The position numbers and the translations under genes are program-made. This document shows, piece by piece, positions 1 to 5,957 of a stretch of 7,112 bases of DNA (its first letter is position 1; each line of letters opens with the position of its first letter). The notes beneath the pieces were generated by a model. That model saw only the letters and a program-made list of their open reading frames with translations. It ran no database searches and was not told the origin of the DNA. Source of the DNA: an uncultured Clostridia bacterium. Lineage in GTDB: Bacteria > Bacillota > Clostridia > Oscillospirales > Oscillospiraceae. The stretch covers positions 1 to 7,112 of the forward strand of contig CAMEWZ010000078.1 in the NCBI GenBank assembly GCA_945946745.1, in the 5' to 3' direction.

Positions 1-1019
1 TTGCCGCCGGTGTTGGGGCCGGTGATAATCATGGAGTCAAAGTCCGTTCCCAGCCGCAGGGAAATGGGCACCACGGTTTTGGGATCGATCAGCGGGTGCC
101 TGGCCTTGCGCAGCTCCACCCTGCCCTTGTCATTCATGATGGGCGCCCAGGCCCGCATCTGGTAAGACAGCTTTGCCTTGGCAAAGATCACATCCAGCTG
201 GATCAGCATTTGGTAATCCAGGTCGATGGACTCCCGGTAGGCGGCGGCTTCGCTGGACAGCTCCGTCAGGATCCGCTCAATTTCCTTCTTTTCTTTCAGT
301 TCCAGCTCCCGCAAAGCGTTGTTGGCGTTGACGGCAGACATGGGCTCCACAAAATAGGTTGAGCCGGTGGCGGACACATCGTGAACCAGTCCGGGGACAT
401 CGTTCTTGCACTCGCTTTTCACCGGAACCACATAGCGGCCCTGGCGGATGGTGATGATTGGCTCCCGGAGGAATTTGGAATAAGCGGGTGAAGAAATCAC
501 CTTTTGCAGGCTGTCCCGAATCTTTCCGGACTGAATCCGCATGTGCCGGCGGATGTCTGCCAGCTCCGGGGAGGCATTGTCCGCGATTTCCTCCTCCGAG
601 AGAATCGCGCCGAAAATTTTATCCTCCAAATATTTGTTTGGGGTCAACGCCTGGAAGAGAGGATCCAATACAGTTTTTTCCTCATCCTCCGCCACATACC
701 CCTTGATGGTACGGGCACAGCGGAGAATTCCCGCAATCCGCAGCAGTTCCTTCGGCTGAAGACAGCCACCCCGGTCTGCCCGTTCCAAAGAATCGGACAC
801 ATCGGAAACATCGCCAAAAATCGGATTCCCTTTCCGGGTACACAAATCCGAGGCTGCCGTGGTCTGCTTCAGCAGCAGCTCCACTTCCTCCAAATCCGAA
901 CTGGGCCGAAGCCGAAGACAGGCAGCCTTGCCGCCCTCACTTCCGGCACACGCAGCCAGCAGGCTTAAGACCTGGTCAAGCTCCAGCTTTCCCAGGGATT
1001 TTTCATATAATTCTGACAT
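1..1019 (-). CDS. mutS2: Endonuclease MutS2, N-terminal part (cut by window edge)
   Basis: This is the first 339 codons of MutS2, a MutS-family ATPase. Known members suppress homologous recombination and, in Bacillus, also act on collided ribosomes. The translated part holds the family's core and clamp region: the stretch VHDVSATGSTYFVEP at about residues 212-226, a charged helical section rich in Glu/Lys after it (about 236-260), and the ARHPLID motif at 306-312. The sequence ends inside the Walker A loop, ITGPNTGG (332-339), and the next Lys codon is cut by the window edge. The ATPase remainder and the C-terminal Smr nuclease domain would lie outside the window and cannot be confirmed. The ATG at 1019 has AGGAG six bases upstream (1026-1030), which overlaps the recO stop codon, so translation is probably coupled to recO. 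No frameshift or internal stop is seen. MutS1 is unlikely because the DVSATGSTYFVEP stretch is typical of MutS2. Confidence 0.95.
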   Translation of the reverse strand, partial: MSELYEKSLGKLELDQVLSLLAACAGSEGGKAACLRLRPSSDLEEVELLLKQTTAASDLCTRKGNPIFGDVSDVSDSLERADRGGCLQPKELLRIAGILRCARTIKGYVAEDEEKTVLDPLFQALTPNKYLEDKIFGAILSEEEIADNASPELADIRRHMRIQSGKIRDSLQKVISSPAYSKFLREPIITIRQGRYVVPVKSECKNDVPGLVHDVSATGSTYFVEPMSAVNANNALRELELKEKKEIERILTELSSEAAAYRESIDLDYQMLIQLDVIFAKAKLSYQMRAWAPIMNDKGRVELRKARHPLIDPKTVVPISLRLGTDFDSMIITGPNTGG

Positions 1020-1025
1020 GATTTT

Positions 1026-1030
1026 CTCCT
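1026..1030 (-). promoter_or_regulatory. Ribosome binding site of mutS2 sharing bases with the recO stop
   Basis: On the minus strand the sequence reads TAGGAGAAAATCATG. TAG is the recO stop and AGGAG is a good Shine-Dalgarno with a 6-nt spacer to the mutS2 ATG. The physical overlap suggests that ribosomes finishing recO feed mutS2 initiation; this coupling is inferred. Confidence 0.75.
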
Positions 1031-1799
1031 ATGATATTCGGTGTTCCGCTGAATCGGCGTTCAGCAGCGATTTGTAGAAGTCCAATGTAGAGAACCCCCG
1101 TTCCAGCTGGGTCACGAGATACGCCTCCGTCAGCGCGGACAGCTGCCGGAGGGTCTGTTCCCCCACCCGGAAGGAAAACAGCTTTTTTGGGTCGCATAGG
1201 CTGATGTAACGCATGGCCTCCAGCACGGCGCCGGTCACCGGCATTCGGATACCCGGGGATTCCGGATCTCGGCAGCTGCCGCATTCTAAATGCCCTGCCG
1301 ACAAATCAAACCGTTCCGGATTCTGATTGCCGCAGACATGGCAGCCAAACAAATCCGGCGTATAACCGGACAGACAGGCGGCCCGCAATTCAAAAACCGC
1401 TTTGATCTGCTGCTGCGGCAAATCCAGCCGTGACAGGGCATACAGGCTGTTGAGCAGCAGGGATTGCAGTTCCGGATTGGGCAGATCCTCTTGAGAAAGC
1501 ACCTCCGAAACCTGGGCAAAGTAGGTTCCCAGCGACAGCTTGTTCAGATCCCGCCGCAGCGGATTAAACAACTCCAGGGTATGCGCTTCGTTGATGGTAT
1601 ACTGCCCCCGGTATTCGAACAGGGTAAATTCCCCATAGGCCAGCAGCTGGCAGGGCGCCGTAAGGGGACTGTTTTTTCGGCGCAGCCCTCTGGCTTTCAC
1701 CGTTAAACGGCCATGGTGGCTGGTCAACAGGGTCAGCAGGGCATCCCGGTCATGATAGTCTGTGACCCGCAGAACGATGCCCTGGATCGTCAAGTACAT
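1029..1799 (-). CDS. recO: DNA repair protein RecO
   Basis: RecO (256 aa, normal length) helps load RecA onto SSB-coated single-stranded DNA and anneals complementary strands in the RecF pathway of recombinational repair. The N-terminus (MYLTIQGIVLRVTDYHDRDA followed by LLTLLT) is the typical RecO OB-fold start. The middle is helical. A zinc-binding loop with two CxxC pairs is visible at C153/C156 and C173/C176. The ATG at 1799 is chosen because GGAGG (1806-1810) lies 6 nt upstream. The first 50 nt overlap the end of yqzL in another frame, and mutS2 follows after 9 nt. The order era-yqzL-recO is conserved in Firmicutes, which supports the call. Confidence 0.96.
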   Translation of the reverse strand: MYLTIQGIVLRVTDYHDRDALLTLLTSHHGRLTVKARGLRRKNSPLTAPCQLLAYGEFTLFEYRGQYTINEAHTLELFNPLRRDLNKLSLGTYFAQVSEVLSQEDLPNPELQSLLLNSLYALSRLDLPQQQIKAVFELRAACLSGYTPDLFGCHVCGNQNPERFDLSAGHLECGSCRDPESPGIRMPVTGAVLEAMRYISLCDPKKLFSFRVGEQTLRQLSALTEAYLVTQLERGFSTLDFYKSLLNADSAEHRIS

Positions 1800-1893
1800 A
1801 ATTCGCCTCCGATTTCAGCTGCTTGCTGTATAGAAGATATGCCTCCGGCGCGCCGGTCTCCACAAATAACTGCCAATAATCCTGTGCGTTCAT
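1750..1893 (-). CDS. yqzL: YqzL-like small protein between era and recO
   Basis: This is a 47-residue ORF beginning MNAQDYWQLFVETGAPEAYL and ending DDPGHRSAGHRLS. It resembles the short YqzL-type proteins found between era and recO in Firmicutes; Clostridia versions share the pattern DYWxLFxETGxPExYLLY followed by DDPG (recalled, not searched). Their function is unknown to me. There are no membrane segments, no cysteines and one acidic/aromatic helix-like N-terminal half. The ATG at 1893 has a strong GGAGG (1901-1905) with a 7-nt spacer. The last 16 codons and stop overlap recO by 50 nt in a different frame, so its C-terminus is overprinted with RecO residues 1-17. Position, ribosome site and residue pattern together make it a real gene; lack of a known role limits further naming. 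Confidence 0.8.
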   Translation of the reverse strand: MNAQDYWQLFVETGAPEAYLLYSKQLKSEANYVLDDPGHRSAGHRLS

Positions 1894-1910
1894 CTTGATC
1901 CCTCCAAAGC

Positions 1911-1939
1911 ATTCTATGCGCCAATGCCAAATCCGGCAA
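1911..1939 (-). promoter_or_regulatory. Possible sigma-A-type promoter before yqzL-recO-mutS2
   Basis: On the minus strand TTGCCG (1934-1939) and TAGAAT (1911-1916) are separated by exactly 17 nt, matching the TTGACA/TATAAT consensus at 4 of 6 and 5 of 6 bases. It lies in the 96-bp gap after era, the largest gap in the minus-strand cluster, which holds no clear terminator hairpin. The expected start would fall at or just before the yqzL ribosome binding site, giving a very short leader, which is a reason for caution. Confidence 0.35.
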
Positions 1940-1989
1940 TTGACCGCAGGAATAGGATGAACTGGAAACCGATTTTTTACCGCTGGAAA

Positions 1990-2877
1990 TTATTCGCTGT
2001 AGCCAAAGTTGCGCACCAGGAAATCGCTGTCCCGCCAGTTTTCCTTCACCTTCACCCAGGTGGTGAGGTATACCTTGGTGCCCATAAATCTTTCGCAGTC
2101 CGCCCGGGCCATGGAGGAGATCTTTTTCAGCATAGCCCCCTGCTTTCCGATGATGATGCCCTTGTGGCTGGCCTTTTCGCAGTAAATGGTGGCGTCGATG
2201 TCGATAATGCCGTTATCCCGTTCGGAAAATTTGGTAATCTCCACCGCTGTGCCATGGGGGATCTCCTTATCCAGGCACCACAGCAGCTTTTCCCGGATAA
2301 TCTCCGCCATAACCTGGCGCTCCGGCTGATCGGTGGTCACATCGTCTGGGAACAGGAAAGGGCCTTCCACCGCGTACTTTTCGCACTCTGCCAGCAGCTC
2401 CTCCACCCCATCTCCCGTTTTGGCGGAGATGGGAATGATGGCATCGAAGGCGCCTGTCTGGGAATAGGCCGCGATGACCTCCAACAGCTTGTCCTTTTCC
2501 ACCGTATCGATCTTATTGATGGCCAGAATGGCAGGACAGTGGGTGCCCTTGATCCGCTCGATCAGCGCCTCCTCCTGGGTTCCCACGGAGGCAATCGGCT
2601 CTACCACCAGAATGGTGGCATCCACGTCTGAAATGGACTCCCGCACGGCATTGACCATATAATCTCCCAGCTTGGTGCGGGCCTTGTGATAGCCAGGGGT
2701 ATCCACAAAAACGAACTGAATTGGATCCCGGGTGACGATGCCGCAGATCCGGTTGCGGGTGGTCTGGGGCTTATTGGACACAATGGCGATCTTCTCGCCC
2801 ACCAGGTAGTTGGTCAAGGTGGATTTGCCCACATTGGGCCGCCCGGCAATGGTAATAATAGCGGTTTTGGTCTTCAT
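1990..2877 (-). CDS. era: GTPase Era
   Basis: Era (295 aa, usual length) is an essential GTPase that binds the 3' end of 16S rRNA and aids 30S subunit maturation, partly at the membrane. All GTPase motifs are visible: G1 GRPNVGKS (12-19), the switch I stretch QTTRNR (38-43), G3 DTPG (59-62), G4 NKID (121-124) and G5 SAK (151-153). The C-terminal KH domain carries IIGKQG (242-247), the RNA-binding loop. The ATG at 2877 has AGGAG (2884-2888) with a 6-nt spacer. It follows ybeY by 24 nt; YbeY and Era both act on 16S rRNA 3'-end processing, so co-expression makes sense. The usual Bacillus neighbours dgkA and cdd are absent between ybeY and era. No odd residues are seen. Confidence 0.98.
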   Translation of the reverse strand: MKTKTAIITIAGRPNVGKSTLTNYLVGEKIAIVSNKPQTTRNRICGIVTRDPIQFVFVDTPGYHKARTKLGDYMVNAVRESISDVDATILVVEPIASVGTQEEALIERIKGTHCPAILAINKIDTVEKDKLLEVIAAYSQTGAFDAIIPISAKTGDGVEELLAECEKYAVEGPFLFPDDVTTDQPERQVMAEIIREKLLWCLDKEIPHGTAVEITKFSERDNGIIDIDATIYCEKASHKGIIIGKQGAMLKKISSMARADCERFMGTKVYLTTWVKVKENWRDSDFLVRNFGYSE

Positions 2878-2901
2878 AATGCTCTCCTATGTGTTGATGG
2901 T

Positions 2902-3402
2902 TCAATCCCGGCTCATTCCGGGAATCGAGGCGGCAATTGCCTCTTCACGGCTGCGCATCTGGTGTTTCTGCGGGCCTTCGTCCAAGTGATCGTAGCCCAG
3001 CAGATGGAGCATGGAGTGAATGGTAAGATAGCCCACCTCCCGGCGGACGGAGTGCCCGAATTCCTGGGCTTGGGCCACCGCCCGTTCCAGGCTGATGCAC
3101 ATGTCCCCCAGTGGCACCAGTCCGGTGGCTGGATCCTGGAACTGCGACCAGTCCTGGGGCGGATTGCCCGCCTCCAGCTGAAACATGGGGAAGCTCAGCA
3201 CATCCGTGGGAGCGTCAATGTTCCGGCTTTCCCGGTTGATGACCTGGATACCGGCATTGTCCGTCACCAGAACGTTGATCTCACAGGCAGCGGTGATACC
3301 CTCGGCCTTTAGTGTCTCCTGGATACATTTGCGGATATTGGCGCTGATGGTCAATTTTTGCAGGCTGAGCTGCTCGAAAACCAAATTGATTTTATGTCTC
3401 AT
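2902..3402 (-). CDS. ybeY: Endoribonuclease YbeY (rRNA maturation factor)
   Basis: YbeY (166 aa with this start) is a zinc-dependent single-strand endoribonuclease involved in 16S rRNA maturation and ribosome quality control. The zinc motif HSMLHLLGYDH is at 129-139 with ligands H129, H133 and H139, and the conserved NRESRNIDAPTDVLSFP block at 56-72 includes the likely functional Arg60. I start at the ATG at 3402. The frame stays open upstream to 3480, but those 26 residues lie over the end of phoH, have no matching family sequence and include a very basic run. The chosen ATG sits 1 nt after the phoH stop (TAAAATG), with AGAGGA about 9 nt upstream, which suggests translational coupling. A slightly long central loop (about 75-95, Pro/Gln/Asp rich) is within normal variation. 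Confidence 0.96.
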   Translation of the reverse strand: MRHKINLVFEQLSLQKLTISANIRKCIQETLKAEGITAACEINVLVTDNAGIQVINRESRNIDAPTDVLSFPMFQLEAGNPPQDWSQFQDPATGLVPLGDMCISLERAVAQAQEFGHSVRREVGYLTIHSMLHLLGYDHLDEGPQKHQMRSREEAIAASIPGMSRD

Positions 3403-3403
3403 T

Positions 3404-4420
3404 TTATTTTTTCCTCTGGTAACGGCCCTTAAACTGCTGGGCCGGTTTTTTGATATCCGGTTTCTGCGCCGCCTTTTCATAGGCGTTGATGATCTGCTGA
3501 ACTAGGGCATGGCGCACAACGTCCGCCGAGGTCAGCCGGCAGATGGCAATATCCTTTACCCCCTCCAGCACCCGGATGGCATCCTTCAGTCCCGAAACCT
3601 TATCATCTGGCAGATCGGTCTGGGTCACATCTCCCGTGATCACGATTTTAGAGCCAAAGCCCAGCCGGGTCAAGAACATTTTCATCTGCTCCCGGGTGGT
3701 ATTCTGGGCTTCGTCCAGGATGATAAAGCTGTCATCCAGCGTCCGGCCACGCATATAGGCCAGCGGCGCTACTTCGATAGAGCCTCGCTCTTGATATTTT
3801 TGGAAGGACTCCGCGCCCAGCATGTCGTAAAGGGCATCATACAGTGGACGCAGATAGGGATCCACCTTATTTTGCAGGTCGCCTGGCAGAAAACCAAGCC
3901 GCTCCCCTGCCTCCACCGCTGGACGGGTTAAAATGATCCGGTTCACCGTTCGTTCCCGGAAGGCGGCTACCGCCGCCGCCACGGCCAGGTAGGTCTTTCC
4001 CGTACCTGCCGGGCCAACGCCGATGGTCACCGTGTTCTTGGCTATGGCGCGCATATAATTCTGCTGGCCCACAGTTTTGGCCTTGATGGGTTTCCCTTTG
4101 GCGGTAATGCAAACCACATCCTTAGCCATCTGCGCCACCTGGGCATCATTTCCCTCGTTCACCAGGGTGATGAGGTAACGAACCCGCTGCTCATCGATCA
4201 CCTCGCCCTTGGAAGCCAGCGCCAGCAATCCTTCCAGCGTCCGCACGGCCTTATCGGCCATTTCCTCGTCACCGGAGACCCGCAGATCCGTGCCCCGGTT
4301 CACCACCTGGACATCCAGCGCCTGTTCAATGCGTTTGATATTTTCGTCAAAGGAGCCGAAAACCGCGATCAGATCCTCTACCCGCTCCGCGTTGACGATT
4401 CGTTCAACTGTTTTTCCCAT
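3404..4420 (-). CDS. phoH: PhoH family ATPase (PhoH/PhoL type)
   Basis: This is a cytoplasmic P-loop ATPase of the PhoH family (338 aa from this start), linked in other bacteria to RNA metabolism and usually encoded beside ybeY. Using numbering from the ATG, Walker A GPAGTGKT is at 136-143 and Walker B FIILDEAQ at 232-239, with VITGDVTQTDLP shortly after (about 260-271). The N-terminal ~100 residues match the KH-like region that precedes the ATPase in this family. The tail is short and basic (QFKGRYQRKK). ATG 4420 is preferred because GGAG lies 6 nt upstream; an in-frame TTG at 4432 would add four residues and also has AGGAG upstream, but at only 4 nt. The gene overlaps the 3' end of yqfD by 17 nt and ends 1 nt before ybeY. 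In many Firmicutes yqfF (pgpH) sits between phoH and ybeY; here it does not. Confidence 0.95.
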   Translation of the reverse strand: MGKTVERIVNAERVEDLIAVFGSFDENIKRIEQALDVQVVNRGTDLRVSGDEEMADKAVRTLEGLLALASKGEVIDEQRVRYLITLVNEGNDAQVAQMAKDVVCITAKGKPIKAKTVGQQNYMRAIAKNTVTIGVGPAGTGKTYLAVAAAVAAFRERTVNRIILTRPAVEAGERLGFLPGDLQNKVDPYLRPLYDALYDMLGAESFQKYQERGSIEVAPLAYMRGRTLDDSFIILDEAQNTTREQMKMFLTRLGFGSKIVITGDVTQTDLPDDKVSGLKDAIRVLEGVKDIAICRLTSADVVRHALVQQIINAYEKAAQKPDIKKPAQQFKGRYQRKK

Positions 4421-5600
4421 TTGTGTCTCCAATCTGCTCCTGCTGCACCCTGCCGATCATTTCTACGCAGACGTAGGCTCCCTCCAGACGGTAACAACCG
4501 TGGTGGGACAATACACGCTGGGCGCTGTGCCGGATCTGGCCCGCTACCATCTGCGCCGTGACATAGCGCTGGGCAAAGCCACTCAGCGCCGCCTCCGCCT
4601 CTTTCTGGGAAAGCTGTCCGTCCGCTGTCTCCCAGACCGTTTGGGTCTGGACGCACAATGCCACAGGCAGCTGAAAGCCTCCCGGCAGGGTGAGGTAGTA
4701 TTCTGTATACATTCTACCACAACTGCTATCCCAAATTCCACTATCTTTCCAGAAATTTATTCGTTTTTTTCCGAGGAGCAAGCTGTAGCTTTTCTTCTGT
4801 TCCAGCATATCCCCTCTTTGCACATAGGATTTTGGCGTCAACACCGTCAAGCTCCGACTGGTTTGGGCGAACACCTCTCCCTCCGCCTTGGCTGCCCGGA
4901 TGCAGATGCCGCAGTCTGTGTAACCGGAGATCAATGTCTGCCCCTTCTTCACGGCATTTCCCACCTGAACCAAGGGTGTTCCACTGGTAGCAGTGATGGA
5001 AAGAATGTACCCATCCCGCGCAGCTTGAATATGGCTTACTCCCGTTGTCTGCGCGAGTGGCTGTTGGCGTGTCCGTTCCCGAACGGAGATAGTGGCCACG
5101 CAGCCTTTGGTATTGACTCCCGCCCATTGCAGCTGGGGCAGCCTGGACAAGAGACCATTTTTCACCTTCTCGCTGCGCACCTCCCGTCGGGACGCGCCAA
5201 AACCGATGCCGCATTCCTCCGCTGCCGCCAGAATCTGACGCTCCGGAACGGTATGATTGCCCTCCACCCGGACAAACAGCACGCGGGTTGGCAAAAACAG
5301 CGCCAGGAAAAGGAGCAGGCCCATACCCGCCAAAAGCACAGGCCGGTGAAAAACGCGGATTGTCCGCCAGTAGATCCCGGTTTTTCTGACAATGGCCAGC
5401 TTATCTCCCCGTTTTTCTGCCAGTGTGGCGGCTTTTCGGTAATCCTTTCGTCGGATTTGCAACCGAAAGGTCAGATCACTTTTCCGTTGCAGCTGATGCA
5501 GTTCCATGCCACCGGCATTCCAGGCAGACAGGGTCTGCTCCGGTTCGGCGCTGGTCAATTCCACCGTAAGCATACCGCCTATGGATTTCCAGATATCCAT
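4404..5600 (-). CDS. yqfD: Sporulation protein YqfD
   Basis: YqfD (398 aa) is a membrane-anchored sporulation protein; in Bacillus the yqfC-yqfD pair belongs to the mother-cell sigma-E regulon, and the exact molecular role is unclear. The N-terminal ~80 residues are cytoplasmic-looking and basic. A single transmembrane helix is at about 86-104 (VLLAGMGLLLFLALFLP). It is followed by a POTRA-like or FtsQ-like start (VRVEGNHTVPERQILAAAEE, about 110-129) and by the family signature GTPLVQVGNAVKKGQTLISG near the middle of the exported part. The ATG at 5600 has GGAGG (5608-5612) 7 nt upstream and follows the yqfC stop by 1 nt. A TTG at 5624 in the same frame would add eight residues overlapping yqfC and is less likely. 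The 3' end overlaps phoH by 17 nt. Confidence 0.92.
   Translation of the reverse strand: MDIWKSIGGMLTVELTSAEPEQTLSAWNAGGMELHQLQRKSDLTFRLQIRRKDYRKAATLAEKRGDKLAIVRKTGIYWRTIRVFHRPVLLAGMGLLLFLALFLPTRVLFVRVEGNHTVPERQILAAAEECGIGFGASRREVRSEKVKNGLLSRLPQLQWAGVNTKGCVATISVRERTRQQPLAQTTGVSHIQAARDGYILSITATSGTPLVQVGNAVKKGQTLISGYTDCGICIRAAKAEGEVFAQTSRSLTVLTPKSYVQRGDMLEQKKSYSLLLGKKRINFWKDSGIWDSSCGRMYTEYYLTLPGGFQLPVALCVQTQTVWETADGQLSQKEAEAALSGFAQRYVTAQMVAGQIRHSAQRVLSHHGCYRLEGAYVCVEMIGRVQQEQIGDTNGKNS
4427..4441 (-). promoter_or_regulatory. Two overlapping ribosome binding sites deciding the phoH start
   Basis: Minus-strand bases include GGAG (4427-4430), 6 nt before ATG 4420, and AGGAG (4437-4441), 4 nt before TTG 4432. 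The first pairing gives the better spacing and a better start codon. Both lie inside the yqfD coding region, so phoH is probably translated by ribosomes ending yqfD. Confidence 0.5.
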
Positions 5601-5601
5601 C

Positions 5602-5883
5602 CTATCCCCTCCGCTGCAAGGCAACGCTGTCGATTTTTCCCCGGATGAGCAGCTGCTCCCGGGTCATACGGGCCAATTCCAAGCCGCTGCCGCAGACACA
5701 GATACAGCCAAATTTCACCTTCACCAGAATGGATTCCCGGCTGTAAGCTTTGACTCCCAGGTGATTCTCGATCAGCACCCGATGCTCCCCGGCAAGCTCT
5801 ACAATGGGCTGGCCCGGCAGCGGCTCCGACGCCAGATCCACGTCATCGGCCAGCCGCTCCCAAAACGTACGCCCTCTGTCCAT
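5602..5883 (-). CDS. yqfC: Sporulation protein YqfC (YabP/YqfC family)
   Basis: A 93-residue protein of the YabP/YqfC family. The family pattern is visible: RVLIENHLGVKAYSRESILV (35-54), then a Gly/Cys-containing strand (FGCICVCGSGLEL, 58-70) and the C-terminal LLIRGKIDSVAL (78-89), consistent with a small beta-rich fold. It has no signal peptide or membrane segment. The ATG at 5883 is chosen because AAGGGGGTG (5889-5897), one mismatch from the ideal ribosome site, lies 5 nt upstream; the frame is open upstream to 5973, but that part crosses the divergent promoter region and matches nothing. It precedes yqfD by 1 nt, the standard pairing in endospore formers. It is the first gene of the minus-strand run. 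Three cysteines in the strand C60-I-C-V-C64 are mildly unusual. Confidence 0.9.
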   Translation of the reverse strand: MDRGRTFWERLADDVDLASEPLPGQPIVELAGEHRVLIENHLGVKAYSRESILVKVKFGCICVCGSGLELARMTREQLLIRGKIDSVALQRRG

Positions 5884-5957
5884 TCCGCCACCCCCTTTTT
5901 CTTCAGCATATGAATGGGGATAGCCCGTCTTGCATAGAATCTTCCGAGGTGATACCG
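5884..5957. promoter_or_regulatory. Divergent spacer between yqfC and the ylbJ-like gene
   Basis: This 74-bp region must carry the start signals for both directions unless promoters lie inside the genes. On the plus strand CATAGAAT (5933-5940) matches the sigma-E -10 consensus CATACAAT at 7 of 8 positions; the sequence 14 nt upstream (GAATGGG, 5912-5918) is only a weak -35 match. YlbJ and YqfC/YqfD are sigma-E dependent in Bacillus, which fits, but the assignment is inferred. I could not find a convincing promoter for yqfC on the minus strand. A near repeat of the box, GCATATGAAT, lies at 5906-5915. Confidence 0.35.
5946..5953 (+). promoter_or_regulatory. Strong ribosome binding site fixing a GTG start
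   Basis: GAGGTGAT matches the complement of the 16S rRNA 3' end over all eight bases and lies 4 nt before GTG 5958 (8 nt from the GAGG core). No comparable site precedes the in-frame ATG at 5910, so this decides the start of the ylbJ-like gene. Confidence 0.8.

Noticed and set aside
1940..1989. Possible terminator after era
   Set aside because: Only short stems with no following T run are present on the minus strand, so read-through into yqzL-recO is more likely.
1924..2631. 235-codon plus-strand frame opposite era
   Set aside because: Antisense to era, whose GTPase and KH motifs are all intact; the translated product has no family character.
3403..3480. 26-residue upstream extension of ybeY
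   Set aside because: It overlaps the phoH end, has no ribosome site and reads as a basic run not found in YbeY; ATG 3402 fits the family start.
5601..5624. TTG start eight codons upstream in yqfD
   Set aside because: It would overlap yqfC, and GGAGG is correctly spaced for the ATG at 5600.
4209..5648. 479-codon open frame on the plus strand opposite yqfD and phoH
   Set aside because: It lies antisense to two well-supported genes, has a low-complexity Ser/Thr/Arg start and no recognisable domain, and is not preceded by a convincing ribosome site. It is a by-product of codon use on the other strand.
5910..5957. Upstream ATG start of the ylbJ-like gene
   Set aside because: No ribosome site precedes it, while the in-frame GTG at 5958 has an eight-base match to the 16S rRNA 3' end.
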